64,000 nucleotides of DNA from Candidatus Desulfosporosinus nitrosoreducens (GTDB lineage: Bacteria; Bacillota; Desulfitobacteriia; Desulfitobacteriales; Desulfitobacteriaceae), in assembly GCF_030954495.1 (NCBI RefSeq), contig NZ_JAVHUW010000082.1:109108-173107 (forward strand), given 5' to 3'. Position 1 is the first letter of the stretch. The number at the start of each line of letters is the position of its first letter. The position numbers and the translations under genes were made by a program. Shown piece by piece: positions 53,233 to 62,095 of this stretch. Below the pieces are notes generated by a model. That model did no database searches, was not told the DNA's origin, and saw only the letters and a program-made list of their open reading frames with translations.

Positions 53233-54351
53233 ATGGTCGGGATATGGAAAAAATTCTTACATGAGATTACAGGCCATGCTCTCTTTTCGATTTCCTTGAC
53301 CGCTGCAGTTGTTACTTCCTTTTTCAACATCCCCAGATGGGGTTATATAGATGTTAAAGTGCTTGTCTGTTTGTTTGAGCTGATGCTGATCGTAAAAGCA
53401 TTGGAAGAATACGGGCTTCTCGGACACGTCGCTGTAAAAATTGTGAACTGCTGCAAGAACGAAAGACGGCTGACGGCGGCTCTGTGTGTCATTACTTTTC
53501 TGCTTTCAATGTTTACCACCAACGACGTCGCGGTCCTGACGATTGTCCCAATCCTAGTCGCAATCTCCAGGACGTGCGGCCTTTCCGTCACCTTTCCATG
53601 TGTTCTGACAACCATCGCTGCGAATCTAGGAAGCAGCGCAACTCCGATAGGTAATCCACAGAACCTTTACATTTTTTCGTTCTACAAGATGAGTCCGGTA
53701 TCTTTTTTCAGAGAGTCCGTCCCTCTATGCCTTGTGAGTTTGCTTCTGCTGATGGCGTCAACCCTGTTTATCCGCCCGAAAAAAATCCGGGCCGAGCTTA
53801 GCATTGCGCCTGTGACCGAAAAAAAGAGGGTAGCGGCATTCCTTCTGTTGTCGGTACCGGTGATTGTCGGTATCTTTGGTCTGATTCCCTACGCGATTAC
53901 TTTTGTGTTCGTGCTGCTCGCTGCAATAATTATAAACAGATCAATGCTCCGCAAACTGGATTACCGACTTCTGCTGACCTTTTTGTTGCTATTTGTTGCC
54001 GTAGGCAACATCTCCCATATTCCGGTGCTGAAAGAACAAATAGCAGCTCTGGAAACCACTCCTTTAAAAACATACGTATCTGCTCTTTTCCTGAGCCAGA
54101 TCATCAGTAATGTTCCCAGTACGGTCATGCTTGCACCGTTTACAGTTTATGCGTATGCATTGTTTTATGGCGCCAATATTGGCGGGCTTGGTACTCCCAT
54201 TGCTTCACTTGCCAGCGTCATTGCGTTTTCGCTGTTCTATCAAGTCTTTCCTCATAAAAAGCTTCAATTTATTGGCACTTTCCTGTTATGTAATGTCATC
54301 ATGCTTTTTGTCTTAAGCGTTGTGTTTGCTAGTGTCCTAGTGCAGGTTTAA
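53233..54351 (+). CDS. SLC13/ArsB-type anion permease
   Basis: 372 aa, ~10 helices. The motif FTTNDVAVLTIVPILVAIS, then ANLGSSATPIGNPQNLYIF, and in the second half SQIISNVPSTVMLAPF are the paired re-entrant loops of the ion-transporter superfamily (dicarboxylate/sulfate/arsenite carriers). Substrate unknown. About 180 nt after the MarR gene in the same direction. Confidence 0.85.
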   Translation: MVGIWKKFLHEITGHALFSISLTAAVVTSFFNIPRWGYIDVKVLVCLFELMLIVKALEEYGLLGHVAVKIVNCCKNERRLTAALCVITFLLSMFTTNDVAVLTIVPILVAISRTCGLSVTFPCVLTTIAANLGSSATPIGNPQNLYIFSFYKMSPVSFFRESVPLCLVSLLLLMASTLFIRPKKIRAELSIAPVTEKKRVAAFLLLSVPVIVGIFGLIPYAITFVFVLLAAIIINRSMLRKLDYRLLLTFLLLFVAVGNISHIPVLKEQIAALETTPLKTYVSALFLSQIISNVPSTVMLAPFTVYAYALFYGANIGGLGTPIASLASVIAFSLFYQVFPHKKLQFIGTFLLCNVIMLFVLSVVFASVLVQV

Positions 54352-54500
54352 TACTCAAATCCCACCCCGGCCGTCAAATTGCAAACAAGCCGATTAAACG
54401 GTCGGTCAATCGGAAGCGCCGGCCTCCCAGAACAAAAAGTTGCGGAACTGCACCGTATAATTTAGTGGAGAATCATTAAAATTCAAAGATAGGTTGAATA

Positions 54501-54879
54501 ATGATGAAAATAGATTATTATAAATACCATGCATTGGGTAATGACTACATAGTAATTGACCCAAATAAAACTAGAATTAATCTTAGCGCAGAAAACATTA
54601 AATTAATTTGTCATCGGAATTTTGGAATAGGTTCTGACGGTATTTTATATGGACCATTCTTTGAAGGCGAAAGTCTAAAACTTAGAATTTTGAATCCTGA
54701 TGGTAGTGAAGCAGAGAAAAGTGGCAATGGAATCAGGATTTTCTCAAGGTATCTATTTGACCAGGGTTATATTAAGACAAATTAAAATTCTTTCAGATGG
54801 ACATGTTTACATGACTGGAACTGTTTCCAGCGTTGCGACCGGTAATTTTTCTGAGAAATTGTGGCAGAACCTGGAGTGA
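54501..54879 (+). pseudogene. Internally deleted diaminopimelate epimerase
   Basis: The first ~93 codons match DapF (YYKYHALGNDYIVIDP, RNFGIGSDGIL, NPDGSEAEKSGNGIRIFSRYL with the catalytic Cys position as Ser). A stop follows, then ILSDGHVYMTGTVSSVATGNF, the DapF C-terminus. About 150 middle residues and one catalytic Cys are missing, so inactive. Confidence 0.85.
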
Positions 54880-55025
54880 GGATGTTACGAAACACATGCT
54901 GTTGTCCCCCAGAGGCTTTCACATGAGGTTAGTCGGTTGTCTTACATTGCAATGTGGGGGTGATAATTTCCCAGAAATATATATGAAGCGCACAACGTGA
55001 GCACACAAGGAAGGTGTATAATTAA

Positions 55026-55439
55026 ATGAAAATTGAGATTACTGATGAAATTAAAGAACAAGATAAAAATATTATTTTTCAAGGCTTAGTAGACTATAAT
55101 TTAGCGAGAATTGAAGACAAAAACCCCAAGGATTTAGGCGTTTATTTACAAGATGAAGCAGGTAAAAAAGTTGCTGGTCTAATTGGCATTACACATGGCA
55201 ATTGGTTGTTTGTAAAATTTCTGTGGGTAAGTGAGGAATTAAGGAGACAAAACGTTGGAAGCAATATTTTAAATCAGGCGGAAAAAACAGCGAAAGAGCG
55301 TGGGTGTAAGTATTCATTTTTGGATACTTTTAGTTTTCAAGCACCTGAATTTTATAAAAAGCATGGATACAAGGAAGTGTTTGCATTAGAAAACTATCCT
55401 GTCACAGGAAAACGTTATTATTTTACTAAAACTCTTTAA
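55026..55439 (+). CDS. GNAT N-acetyltransferase
   Basis: 137 aa, AAGGAAGG upstream. Core VKFLWVSEELRRQNVGSNILNQAEKTAKERGC is the acetyl-CoA loop; FSFQAPEFYKKHGYKEVFALENYP is a signature of the small GNATs often found beside integrated elements. Substrate unknown. Followed at once by an R1-like repeat. Confidence 0.85.
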   Translation: MKIEITDEIKEQDKNIIFQGLVDYNLARIEDKNPKDLGVYLQDEAGKKVAGLIGITHGNWLFVKFLWVSEELRRQNVGSNILNQAEKTAKERGCKYSFLDTFSFQAPEFYKKHGYKEVFALENYPVTGKRYYFTKTL

Positions 55440-55454
55440 ACAAAGGCTAAAGAA

Positions 55455-55496
55455 GACCCCCTTGCCAAGCTCAAGAAGGTTTAGTAAGCGGGGGCG
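55455..55496 (+). repeat. Dispersed repeat R1, copy g (weak)
   Basis: ACCCCCTTGCCAAGCTCAAG, AAGGTTTAGTAAGCGGGGG. Shares GCCAxGCT-CAAGAAG with copy f; CCCCC/GGGGG ends pair. Confidence 0.4.
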
Positions 55497-55551
55497 AACT
55501 AGAATTTGCTAAATTCATTATCCGGGATATTGAGGTATAAGAGGCGATTCT

Positions 55552-56157
55552 ATGCTAGTAAAAATGATTTCAGAAGCAAAGTCGGATGATAACTATATCA
55601 AGAATGTAAGATTTGAAAATGAAGTTCTTACAGATGCCGATATTTCAAAGATGGAATTTGAGTCAGTACAGTTTGACAAGTGTCAATTTATTAATTGCAA
55701 TTTTTCACGTACCAGCTTTTATAACGTAACCTTTATGAATTCCGATTTCTCAAACTGTAGCTTTGAAGATAGCTATTGGAAGAAATCAAAGATATCGGAA
55801 AGCAAAGGCGAGGGCAGTAACTTTAGTCAAAGTCATTTCAAAGAGGCAGTGTTATCCAATTGTTCATTACGTTACGCCAATTACACAGGATCAGTATGGG
55901 AGGAAAACTGTACGATCAGTGATTGTAGCCTTAAAGAAGCATTTCTATCAGAGGTAAAGTTCAAAAAAGTTAAGCTAAAAGCGGTTGATTTTCAGAGTGC
56001 GGATTTTTTTAAAACTCCTCTTAAAGGAATTGACCTATCAGATTGTATAATTGAGGGGATTACCTTATCTGATACCTTCAGCGAACTTAAGGATGCAAAG
56101 ATAAATGTCATGCAAGCTGTTGATATAGTACAGATTTTGGGAGTAAAAATTATTTAG
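55552..56157 (+). CDS. Pentapeptide-repeat protein
   Basis: 201 aa, mostly tandem five-residue units with a central F/L (FINCNFSRTSFYNVTFMNSD.., NCSFEDSYWKKS.., VDFQSADFF). Such right-handed quadrilateral beta-helices can mimic DNA (Qnr-type gyrase protection) or act as scaffolds; no partner is evident. Confidence 0.85.
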   Translation: MLVKMISEAKSDDNYIKNVRFENEVLTDADISKMEFESVQFDKCQFINCNFSRTSFYNVTFMNSDFSNCSFEDSYWKKSKISESKGEGSNFSQSHFKEAVLSNCSLRYANYTGSVWEENCTISDCSLKEAFLSEVKFKKVKLKAVDFQSADFFKTPLKGIDLSDCIIEGITLSDTFSELKDAKINVMQAVDIVQILGVKII

Positions 56158-56323
56158 CCCCTACTTTAAGCAGATGATTATTTTCAAGATTTTTTTAAAA
56201 TCCAGAAGGGAATTAAGGAAATATATGGAATTATTAAAAGGCGATTATTTGAGGCCGAAGCGGGTCACCTATACCAACATGCCTTTTGCGGAGTAGTGCT
56301 ATCAATATAAAGGGGGAATGTTA

Positions 56324-57073
56324 GTGGAAAAAGATAAGAAGATTGCGGTTTTAATTGATGCTGATAATGTATCCGACAAATATATAAAGTATATTTTTGA
56401 TGAAATTTCCAACCACGGGACACCTACATACAAGCGAATTTATGGAGATTGGACAAAGCCTCAACTTGCAACATGGAAAACGGTTCTGCTTAATTATTCT
56501 ATTACCCCAATTCAGCAATATAGCTATACAACCGGTAAAAATGCTACCGATTCAGCCTTAATAATCGATGCCATGGATATTCTATATTCAAATAATGTAG
56601 ACGGTTTTTGTATTGTTTCAAGTGATAGCGATTTTACTAAGTTGGCTGCCCGGCTAAGAGAGGCCGGAATGTATGTTATCGGTATGGGTGAAAAGAAAAC
56701 GCCTTTGCCTTTCATTGCGGCCTGTGAAAAATTTAAATATCTTGAAGTCTTAATGCCGATTCCAATAGATTCTGATAAATCGGATACCTATAGTGTATTG
56801 GAAAAGAATAATACCCCTCGAGAAGATATAGCGAATATAGGAAAGTTGATCGAATCGATAAAAGTTATCATAACGGAGAGTTCAGACGAAGATGGTTGGG
56901 CTTTTTTGGGCGAAGTTGGAAACAGGCTCAGTAAGCGTTACCCGGATTTTGACACAAGGAACTTTGGCTACCTAAAGTTAACTCCCTTTATCTCGTCCCT
57001 AAAGCAATTCGAAATCCAGTCACGAAAAACGAGTAATCCACACATTACTCATCACTATATCAGAAATCGGTGA
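56324..57073 (+). CDS. NYN-domain (LabA/PIN-like) protein with OST-HTH/LOTUS domain
   Basis: GTG 56324 lies 7 nt after AGGGGG. The N-terminal NYN domain has the acidic residues of PIN nucleases: VLIDADN, KNATDSALIIDAMDIL and CIVSSDSDFTKLAARLREAG. The C-terminal ~175-248 is an OST-HTH-like RNA-binding domain (DEDGWAFLGEVGNRLSKRYPDFD). Expected to be an RNase or RNA-binding protein in the cytosol. Confidence 0.88.
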   Translation: MEKDKKIAVLIDADNVSDKYIKYIFDEISNHGTPTYKRIYGDWTKPQLATWKTVLLNYSITPIQQYSYTTGKNATDSALIIDAMDILYSNNVDGFCIVSSDSDFTKLAARLREAGMYVIGMGEKKTPLPFIAACEKFKYLEVLMPIPIDSDKSDTYSVLEKNNTPREDIANIGKLIESIKVIITESSDEDGWAFLGEVGNRLSKRYPDFDTRNFGYLKLTPFISSLKQFEIQSRKTSNPHITHHYIRNR

Positions 57074-57167
57074 CCAATCAGGTTTGAGTGCTTTATAATT
57101 TCAATTGACTCGATGGGGAATTCAAGAAACTGATACGGAAACTGCCCCAAAAAGATACATTGTCAAA

Positions 57168-57216
57168 AAACAGTAAAGGGCCGACGTTTTGAAGAAAATG
57201 TCGCCCTTTACTGTTT
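57168..57216 (+). terminator. Hairpin after NYN gene
   Basis: AAACAGTAAAGGG / CCCTTTACTGTTT arms with an inner GAC/GTC pairing. Lies ~95 nt after the stop. Confidence 0.65.
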
Positions 57217-57265
57217 GCAAAGAAGCGGGAGTCTTAGAGCGGATTAGTCAGCGGATAAATGATTT
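57214..57265 (+). repeat. Repeat R3, copy 1
   Basis: CGGGAGTCTTAGAGCGGATT then AGTCAGCGGATAAATGA; the same 45 bp with two or three changes is at 63681. One frame reads GVLERISQRINDF, so both may be relics of one gene. Confidence 0.7.
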
Positions 57266-57352
57266 CATTTCTTTTAGGTGTAGCTATATTTGTTGACTTC
57301 ATGATAAAATAATGATATTTTTATGATAAAGAAATGCGAAAAGGTGAGAGGC

Positions 57353-57619
57353 ATGATCCATATCAGACCTGTTTCAGATTTAAGAAATAAATTTCCGGAA
57401 ATTGAGAATTTGGTTATTAAAGAAGGGCAGCCAGTTTATCTAACGAAAAATGGTTATGGCTCTATGGTTGTAATGAGTTTGGAAAAGTATGCCGAACTAA
57501 CGGATGATCTGGAAATGAAACTTGATGAAGCAGATAAAGAGGCGGATTCAACGGATGTTCGATACACTCATGATGAGATTTTCTCAAAGGTGAAGGCGAG
57601 AATTGATGACGGAAGGTAG
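57353..57619 (+). CDS. Phd/YefM-family antitoxin
   Basis: 88 aa from ATG 57353 after AAGGTGAGAG. MIHIRPVSDLRNKFPEIENLVIKEGQPVYLTKNGYGSMVVMS is the Phd DNA-binding/dimer fold; the acidic C-terminus would wrap the toxin. Its stop overlaps the toxin start by 14 nt, the usual arrangement of a type II pair with autorepression. Confidence 0.9.
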   Translation: MIHIRPVSDLRNKFPEIENLVIKEGQPVYLTKNGYGSMVVMSLEKYAELTDDLEMKLDEADKEADSTDVRYTHDEIFSKVKARIDDGR

Positions 57620-57923
57620 GTATTCGTTAAGATATATTCCCAGATTTGAAGCCGATTTTAATGAAATTGTAGACTATTTAGTATTTAAGCTACATAATCC
57701 GGATGCTGCAAAAAGGCTTATCAATAAAATCGAAATTTCAATTGCCGAACGATTAAGCTGTCCATTATCATTCGAACCGTTTCAATCAAATCGGAAAAGG
57801 AGAAATCCGTATTATCGGATTTACGTAGATAATTTTACTATCTTCTATGTCGTTATTGACAATGTGATGGAAGTCAGAAGAATTCTGTATAGAAGCAGGG
57901 ATATAGCTAATTTGATTGAATAA
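57606..57923 (+). CDS. RelE/ParE-family toxin
   Basis: 105 aa from ATG 57606. YSLRYIPRFEADFNEIVDYLVF and the C-terminal NFTIFYVVIDNVMEVRRILYRSRDIANLI are typical of this family. Either a ribosome-dependent mRNase (RelE) or gyrase inhibitor (ParE); not separable from sequence alone. Confidence 0.9.
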   Translation: MTEGRYSLRYIPRFEADFNEIVDYLVFKLHNPDAAKRLINKIEISIAERLSCPLSFEPFQSNRKRRNPYYRIYVDNFTIFYVVIDNVMEVRRILYRSRDIANLIE

Positions 57924-57932
57924 TTGTTTTGG

Positions 57933-57954
57933 ACCGCTACGCAGCGGTTTATTT
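57933..57954 (+). terminator. Terminator after toxin gene
   Basis: ACCGCT/AGCGGT short stem with a 4-nt loop followed by TTATTTTA. Confidence 0.6.
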
Positions 57955-58105
57955 TATCCAAATTCAAAGATCCCTTCGAATTTAGGATAGGTTTGTAATT
58001 TGGGAATGTTCCCAAAAACAGGGTCAAAAACCACTACATATAGTGTGTTTCATAGATGACAAAGAGCGTTGGAGGAATGTGGTCTCCAAAACGGGAATTT
58101 CATAA

Positions 58106-58158
58106 GAAAATAAACAAAGGAATCAAGATAGCTAAGCTTGATTCCTTTGTTTATTTTC
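58106..58158. repeat. Perfect 22-bp-arm hairpin
   Basis: Arm AAATAAACAAAGGAATCAAG (58108-58127) and its exact complement (58137-58156), extended by two more pairs, loop 9 nt. Could terminate transcription in both directions (A- and T-rich outer ends). A frame at 58056-58292 crosses it and is not taken as a gene. Confidence 0.75.
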
Positions 58159-58377
58159 CTGAATGCCCTGACAACTCAAACACGTTAATGGACTGGGATT
58201 TCCTGGAACTCTGCACAATTGGCTCCGACGTTGCTCATTTGCCTGAGGGAGTGGATCGGAAAAGCAGCTTGCCGTTCATAAGTTATTCATAATTAATTCA
58301 CAGGATGTTCAAAAGGCAACGTCATAATAAATATCAGCAAGAGGTTATGAACTGGTAAGATTAAGGGGGAATAAACA

Positions 58378-58731
58378 ATGAAGAAGTTCAATAAAAAAAT
58401 TTCACTACTCCTGGGAACGGCGGTTTTAGCTGTTGGACTCATGGCTATTCCGGCGATGGCTGATACAACGAATCAATCAGCAGCGAGTCAGGCACCAACG
58501 ACCACACCTCCAACCTGGACTGTTCCATATGGCCATGGTATGATGAGTGGATTTGGAGGCTATGATTTTAACGGCAGCGGTAGCAACAATAATAGCGATA
58601 ACAGCAATAATAACAGCTATGGTCCCGGCTATGGGTCTGGATCTGGGTCCGGATACGGCTTTGGTATGATGGGGGGCTACGGAGGGTATGGAATGATGGG
58701 CGGCTATGGTGGCTACGGAATGATGTGGTAA
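58378..58731 (+). CDS. Secreted Gly/Met/Asn-rich protein
   Basis: 117 aa; AAGGGGGAATAAAC before the ATG. Signal peptide ends AIPAMADTT. The mature part is low complexity: PYGHGMMSGFGGYDF, an Asn/Ser stretch, and repeated GYGGYGMM units. Methionine pairs with Gly/Tyr may bind Cu(I)/Ag(I). Lies between the Phd/RelE pair and the SHOCT protein, opposite the two-component system. Confidence 0.75.
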   Translation: MKKFNKKISLLLGTAVLAVGLMAIPAMADTTNQSAASQAPTTTPPTWTVPYGHGMMSGFGGYDFNGSGSNNNSDNSNNNSYGPGYGSGSGSGYGFGMMGGYGGYGMMGGYGGYGMMW

Positions 58732-58846
58732 ACTCTTGTAACATAGTCTCATTCTGCTCGTAAAACTACTCCTCTAAAGTTTCCTACTTATATGAATCCG
58801 ACTTTCAAACTATAAGAAATTATTCCGCTAAGAAGGTGTGAAGTCT

Positions 58847-59152
58847 ATGATGGGATTTGGTTACGGCAATTGGGGCCCGGGATATTGCTATGGATATGGT
58901 TCAGCTTTCGCCTCTGGTTTGGGTGGTGGCTATTGGTGGACGAGTCTTATAGGGTTAAGTATGCAATTACTTTCCTGGTTATTGATAATTGCCGTAGGGA
59001 TTATTTTATTTCGCTGGCTTGGCAGGAGGATTCCCACAATTGGCTATAAGAACAGCAATGCCCTGAACATTGTAAATGAGCGCTATGCCCGCGGTGAAAT
59101 AAACACAGACGAATACTTAAGCCTTAAAAAGGATCTTTCTCAAATAAATTAA
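58847..59152 (+). CDS. SHOCT-domain membrane protein
   Basis: 101 aa from ATG 58847, 8 nt after AGAAGGTG. A Gly/Tyr/Met-rich N-terminus (MMGFGYGNWGPGYCYGYG), one membrane helix (~40-60) and a C-terminal SHOCT motif (ALNIVNERYARGEINTDEYLSLKKDL). Often found beside metal-stress genes. Same direction as the secreted Gly/Met-rich protein. Confidence 0.8.
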   Translation: MMGFGYGNWGPGYCYGYGSAFASGLGGGYWWTSLIGLSMQLLSWLLIIAVGIILFRWLGRRIPTIGYKNSNALNIVNERYARGEINTDEYLSLKKDLSQIN

Positions 59153-59191
59153 AGGGTTTTAGCAATATGGCTGAATTCCCTTGCCCGTCAT

Positions 59192-59234
59192 AAGGGCCCT
59201 TCTCTTACTTAATAAAGGTGAGAGAAGGGCTCTT
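59192..59234 (+). terminator. Rho-independent terminator
   Basis: AGGGCCCTTCTCT / GAGAGAAGGGCTCT stem-loop, 40 nt after the SHOCT gene. Confidence 0.7.
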
Positions 59235-59429
59235 GTGTTAGGGATTATAGAGGCGAAAGGGGAGCAGTGATAACCCGGGTTATTATTTGCGAAAAGAGAG
59301 TTGTCCTAAGCTTCTTCACTAAAATTCAGGTGTTGAATACTAGAGGGAATGCTTGCTTGAAAGAATTCATATTGTTGATCTTTAAGAAAGAAAAGCTATT
59401 TTATAATATAATTCTTTGGACATAAAACT

Positions 59430-59560
59430 CTTTGTTGGTTAACAAAGAGACTGAGGAGACAAAGAGAGAAGTTTCCGCCTCAAATTTAAAAACCGGAGAT
59501 GTTGTTTTGGTTCAGAATGATTTGTTTGAGGTTGAACCTTCAACTCAGAACCAAAAAAGT
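59430..59560 (+). other. Possible relic of an ATPase-type gene
   Basis: A frame reads LVNKETEETKREVSASNLKTGDVVLVQNDLFEVE, which recalls the actuator-domain stretch of P-type ATPases (..LKxGDxVLVxxG). Too short and without a start; only a weak resemblance. Confidence 0.2.
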
Positions 59561-59594
59561 ACCCCCCAAGAAATTGTTAATTTCATGGGGGGTA
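59557..59594 (-). terminator. Terminator of the two-component operon
   Basis: On the minus strand, TACCCCCCATGAAATT / AATTTCTTGGGGGGTA with a 3-nt loop followed by a T run, directly after the kinase stop. Confidence 0.8.
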
Positions 59595-59596
59595 GA

Positions 59597-60979
59597 CTAT
59601 TTTTCAATAGTTACCTTTTGGGGCAGTTGAACAATAAATTCCGTCTCTTCCCCAAGATGACTCCTTACATTTATTGTACCTTGATGGAGAAGGGTAATCT
59701 GCCGGACTAAAGAAAGTCCAATGCCTGTTCCTCCGGTTTCACGTGTTCGGGATTTATCAGTCCTGTAAAATCGCTCGAAGATGAAAGGAAGGTCTTTTTC
59801 CGCAATGCCTTCACCGGTATTTTTGATTTTAACGGTTGCAAAATCCGCCGCCGGGTTCAAGGTGATGCTTACTTGCCCTCCAACATTAGCATAGCGATAG
59901 GCATTGTGAAGAAGATTGTAAAAAAGTCTGGTCAAGAGACGTTCGTCTCCCTGAATTGGTACGGGTTTGGGCGGAGCGTTCCAATTCAGGGTTAATTGTT
60001 TTTCTTGAAGCAGAGGATAGAAGCTATGCGCTACTTTATCTATGAGATGTTTCAAGTCTACAGTTGTGAAGATGGGTTTTAAAGCCCCGATTTCGGCGAC
60101 ATTCAAGTCTTTTAAGTCACTGGCCAGGTCAACCAAGCGGTCAATTTCCTCATGGATCGAGGAAAGATTTTCTTGATCCGCGGGTAAGACATTATCTTGG
60201 AACGCTTCGATATAGCCTTTGATGGAAGTCAGAGGAGTTCGCAGTTCGTGGGCGATGTCGGCAGTAAACTGTTTGCGCACTGTTTCCTGGCGTTTTAAAT
60301 TATTGGCCATGACGTTAAAAGCTGCGGCCAATTGCCCGACTTCGTCGTTAGTCTGAACTGTAACACGCTCGTCGAGATGTCCCCGGCCTATGCGATCCGT
60401 GGCAGAGATCAGGCGTTTCAGGGGTGCCACAAGACGACGGCTTGTAAAATAGCTAAGGATTATCCCAAACACAAGCGCCAGGCCTCCGGCAAGCAGCAAA
60501 GAGTATAAGACTGAGGACTGGAATTGAACATCTTGAGGGTTAAGAATAGGAGCAGATGAAGGGTAGCGTACGAGAGCCGTTGCTATAACTCCTTGAGAGC
60601 CGGAAACCGTTAAGGTTTTTGTTTTCCAGCTTGTAACGGCCTGAGAGGACATACTCATACCCATCATTCCACTTTGACTGTTCATCATATCCATCATATT
60701 ATTTAAGGTAGCAATCAGCTTGCCGTCGGGATCGGTTAGGGTCACTGTCGTTCCCGCCGGAAGGGATAGACTAAGTTCATGGAGCGATGCCGAATCCCAG
60801 TTCCCTTTGCTTTCATACACTGCACTTAAACGAGTGGGCAGTTGTTCGATAACCGTTTCATTCGTCTTGGTCAAGTAATTGCTGAATTCTTGATGGAAGA
60901 CAAGATTAACGGCAAGAATGCTGAAGATTAACGTTATAAGTATAATGACAAGAGTAGACAGAAATAACTTTTGGCGCAT
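59597..60979 (-). CDS. Sensor histidine kinase with Met-rich sensor loop
   Basis: 460 aa from ATG 60979 behind GGGAGGATGAC. Two membrane helices (~7-27, ~155-178) bound an extracytoplasmic loop holding NNMMDMMNSQSGMMGMSMSS (~93-112). HAMP (~180-235), phospho-H244 in FTADIAHELRTPL, then the N, G1 (ENTGEGIAEKDLPFIFERF) and G2 (GTGIGLSLVRQI) boxes. The Met clusters suggest Cu(I)/Ag(I) sensing (inference). Begins 1 nt after the regulator gene. Confidence 0.92.
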   Translation of the reverse strand: MRQKLFLSTLVIILITLIFSILAVNLVFHQEFSNYLTKTNETVIEQLPTRLSAVYESKGNWDSASLHELSLSLPAGTTVTLTDPDGKLIATLNNMMDMMNSQSGMMGMSMSSQAVTSWKTKTLTVSGSQGVIATALVRYPSSAPILNPQDVQFQSSVLYSLLLAGGLALVFGIILSYFTSRRLVAPLKRLISATDRIGRGHLDERVTVQTNDEVGQLAAAFNVMANNLKRQETVRKQFTADIAHELRTPLTSIKGYIEAFQDNVLPADQENLSSIHEEIDRLVDLASDLKDLNVAEIGALKPIFTTVDLKHLIDKVAHSFYPLLQEKQLTLNWNAPPKPVPIQGDERLLTRLFYNLLHNAYRYANVGGQVSITLNPAADFATVKIKNTGEGIAEKDLPFIFERFYRTDKSRTRETGGTGIGLSLVRQITLLHQGTINVRSHLGEETEFIVQLPQKVTIEK

Positions 60980-60980
60980 G

Positions 60981-61673
60981 TCATCCTCCCGCACTTGGAT
61001 TGAATTTGTAGCCGACCCCATAAACCGTCATGATAATTTGCGGATCACTCGGAGTGGCTTCGATTTTTTGGCGTATTTTTTTGATGTGGGCATCAATGAC
61101 CCGGTCATCGCCTTCAAAGTCGTGGCCCTGGACAATTTCAACCAGCTGGCCTCGAGAGTAAACTCGTCCGGGGTGCTTAGCTAATACTCCAAGGATTTTA
61201 AATTCAGTAGGGGTTAACGGAACTACTTGATCATTAAGCCGGGTCTCATGTTGAATATTATCTATCGTTAGACCGTTGTCATAAGAAATGACGTCCGCCA
61301 GGGGTGACGTGTCATTATTGGCCCGGCGCAGAACTGCCCGGACACGGGCAACCACTTCACGCGGACTGAAGGGCTTTGTGATGTAATCGTCCGCACCGAT
61401 ACTCAGACCTTGAATGCGATCCTCTTCTTCGACTTTGGCAGTGAGCATAATAATAGGAACAGAAGAGAGTTTGCGAATTTCACGGCATATTTCTGTCCCG
61501 GACATACCGGGTAACATTAAATCCAGAATGACAAGGTCATAAGAATTCTCCTTAAACATGGTTAAAGCGATTAAACCGTTCAAGGCCGTACTGACTTGAA
61601 ATCCTTCTTGCTGCAGGTAGGCCTTGAGTACGGAAGTGATTTTCTTTTCGTCATCAACCAGTAAAATTTTCAT
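60981..61673 (-). CDS. OmpR/PhoB-family response regulator
   Basis: 231 aa from ATG 61673 after GGAGTGAGG. Receiver MKILLVDDEKK.. with phospho-Asp in DLVILDLMLPG and Lys in YITKPFSPRE; C-terminal winged helix (LTPTEFKILGVLAKHPGRVYSRGQL, VIDAHIKKIRQKIE, TVYGVGYKF). Partner of the kinase gene that follows. Probable targets are the nearby secreted Met/Gly-rich genes. Confidence 0.93.
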   Translation of the reverse strand: MKILLVDDEKKITSVLKAYLQQEGFQVSTALNGLIALTMFKENSYDLVILDLMLPGMSGTEICREIRKLSSVPIIMLTAKVEEEDRIQGLSIGADDYITKPFSPREVVARVRAVLRRANNDTSPLADVISYDNGLTIDNIQHETRLNDQVVPLTPTEFKILGVLAKHPGRVYSRGQLVEIVQGHDFEGDDRVIDAHIKKIRQKIEATPSDPQIIMTVYGVGYKFNPSAGG

Positions 61674-61874
61674 AGATTGCCTCACTCCTAACTTAAAGAA
61701 ACTCTTAATTATTATACAGTGAAAGATCAATTATCAGCAATCTTTCCTAACAAGGTGAGTTGCCGGTGAATTAAACTCTCTACTTAGACTCGCTTTGGGA
61801 AGCATAACAAATCTAATACGAAAATTTTATCAATAAGTTATGAAAAACTTATGAATTTGAGGCGGTTTTTAAGC

Positions 61875-61934
61875 AAACAATTCCCCTCATAAATAAGAGT
61901 GAGAAACCACTCTTATTTATGAGGGGAATTGTTT
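61875..61934. repeat. Perfect 26-bp-arm hairpin
   Basis: Arm begins AAACAATTCCCCTCATAAAT (61875) and is matched without mismatch by 61909-61934; loop GAGAAACC. Lies in the divergent gap between the response-regulator gene and dsrJ. The remainder of the gap has no gene. Confidence 0.8.
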
Positions 61935-62095
61935 TGTAGTTTGATTTAGAATAAAGAACTCTTCCGAACCAGCGGGAACATGTTGAATTACATATAAATA
62001 TCACTTTGAGAAAATAATATAACTGAGATAAATTTTTAATTTAGTAAAGTTTAATCTGTACAGTGCTCTAGAGCGGCAGTTTGTGGAGGTAATGG

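Noticed and set aside
58056..58292. 78-aa ORF
   Set aside because: It runs through both arms of a perfect hairpin and has no ribosome site; coding appearance is accidental.
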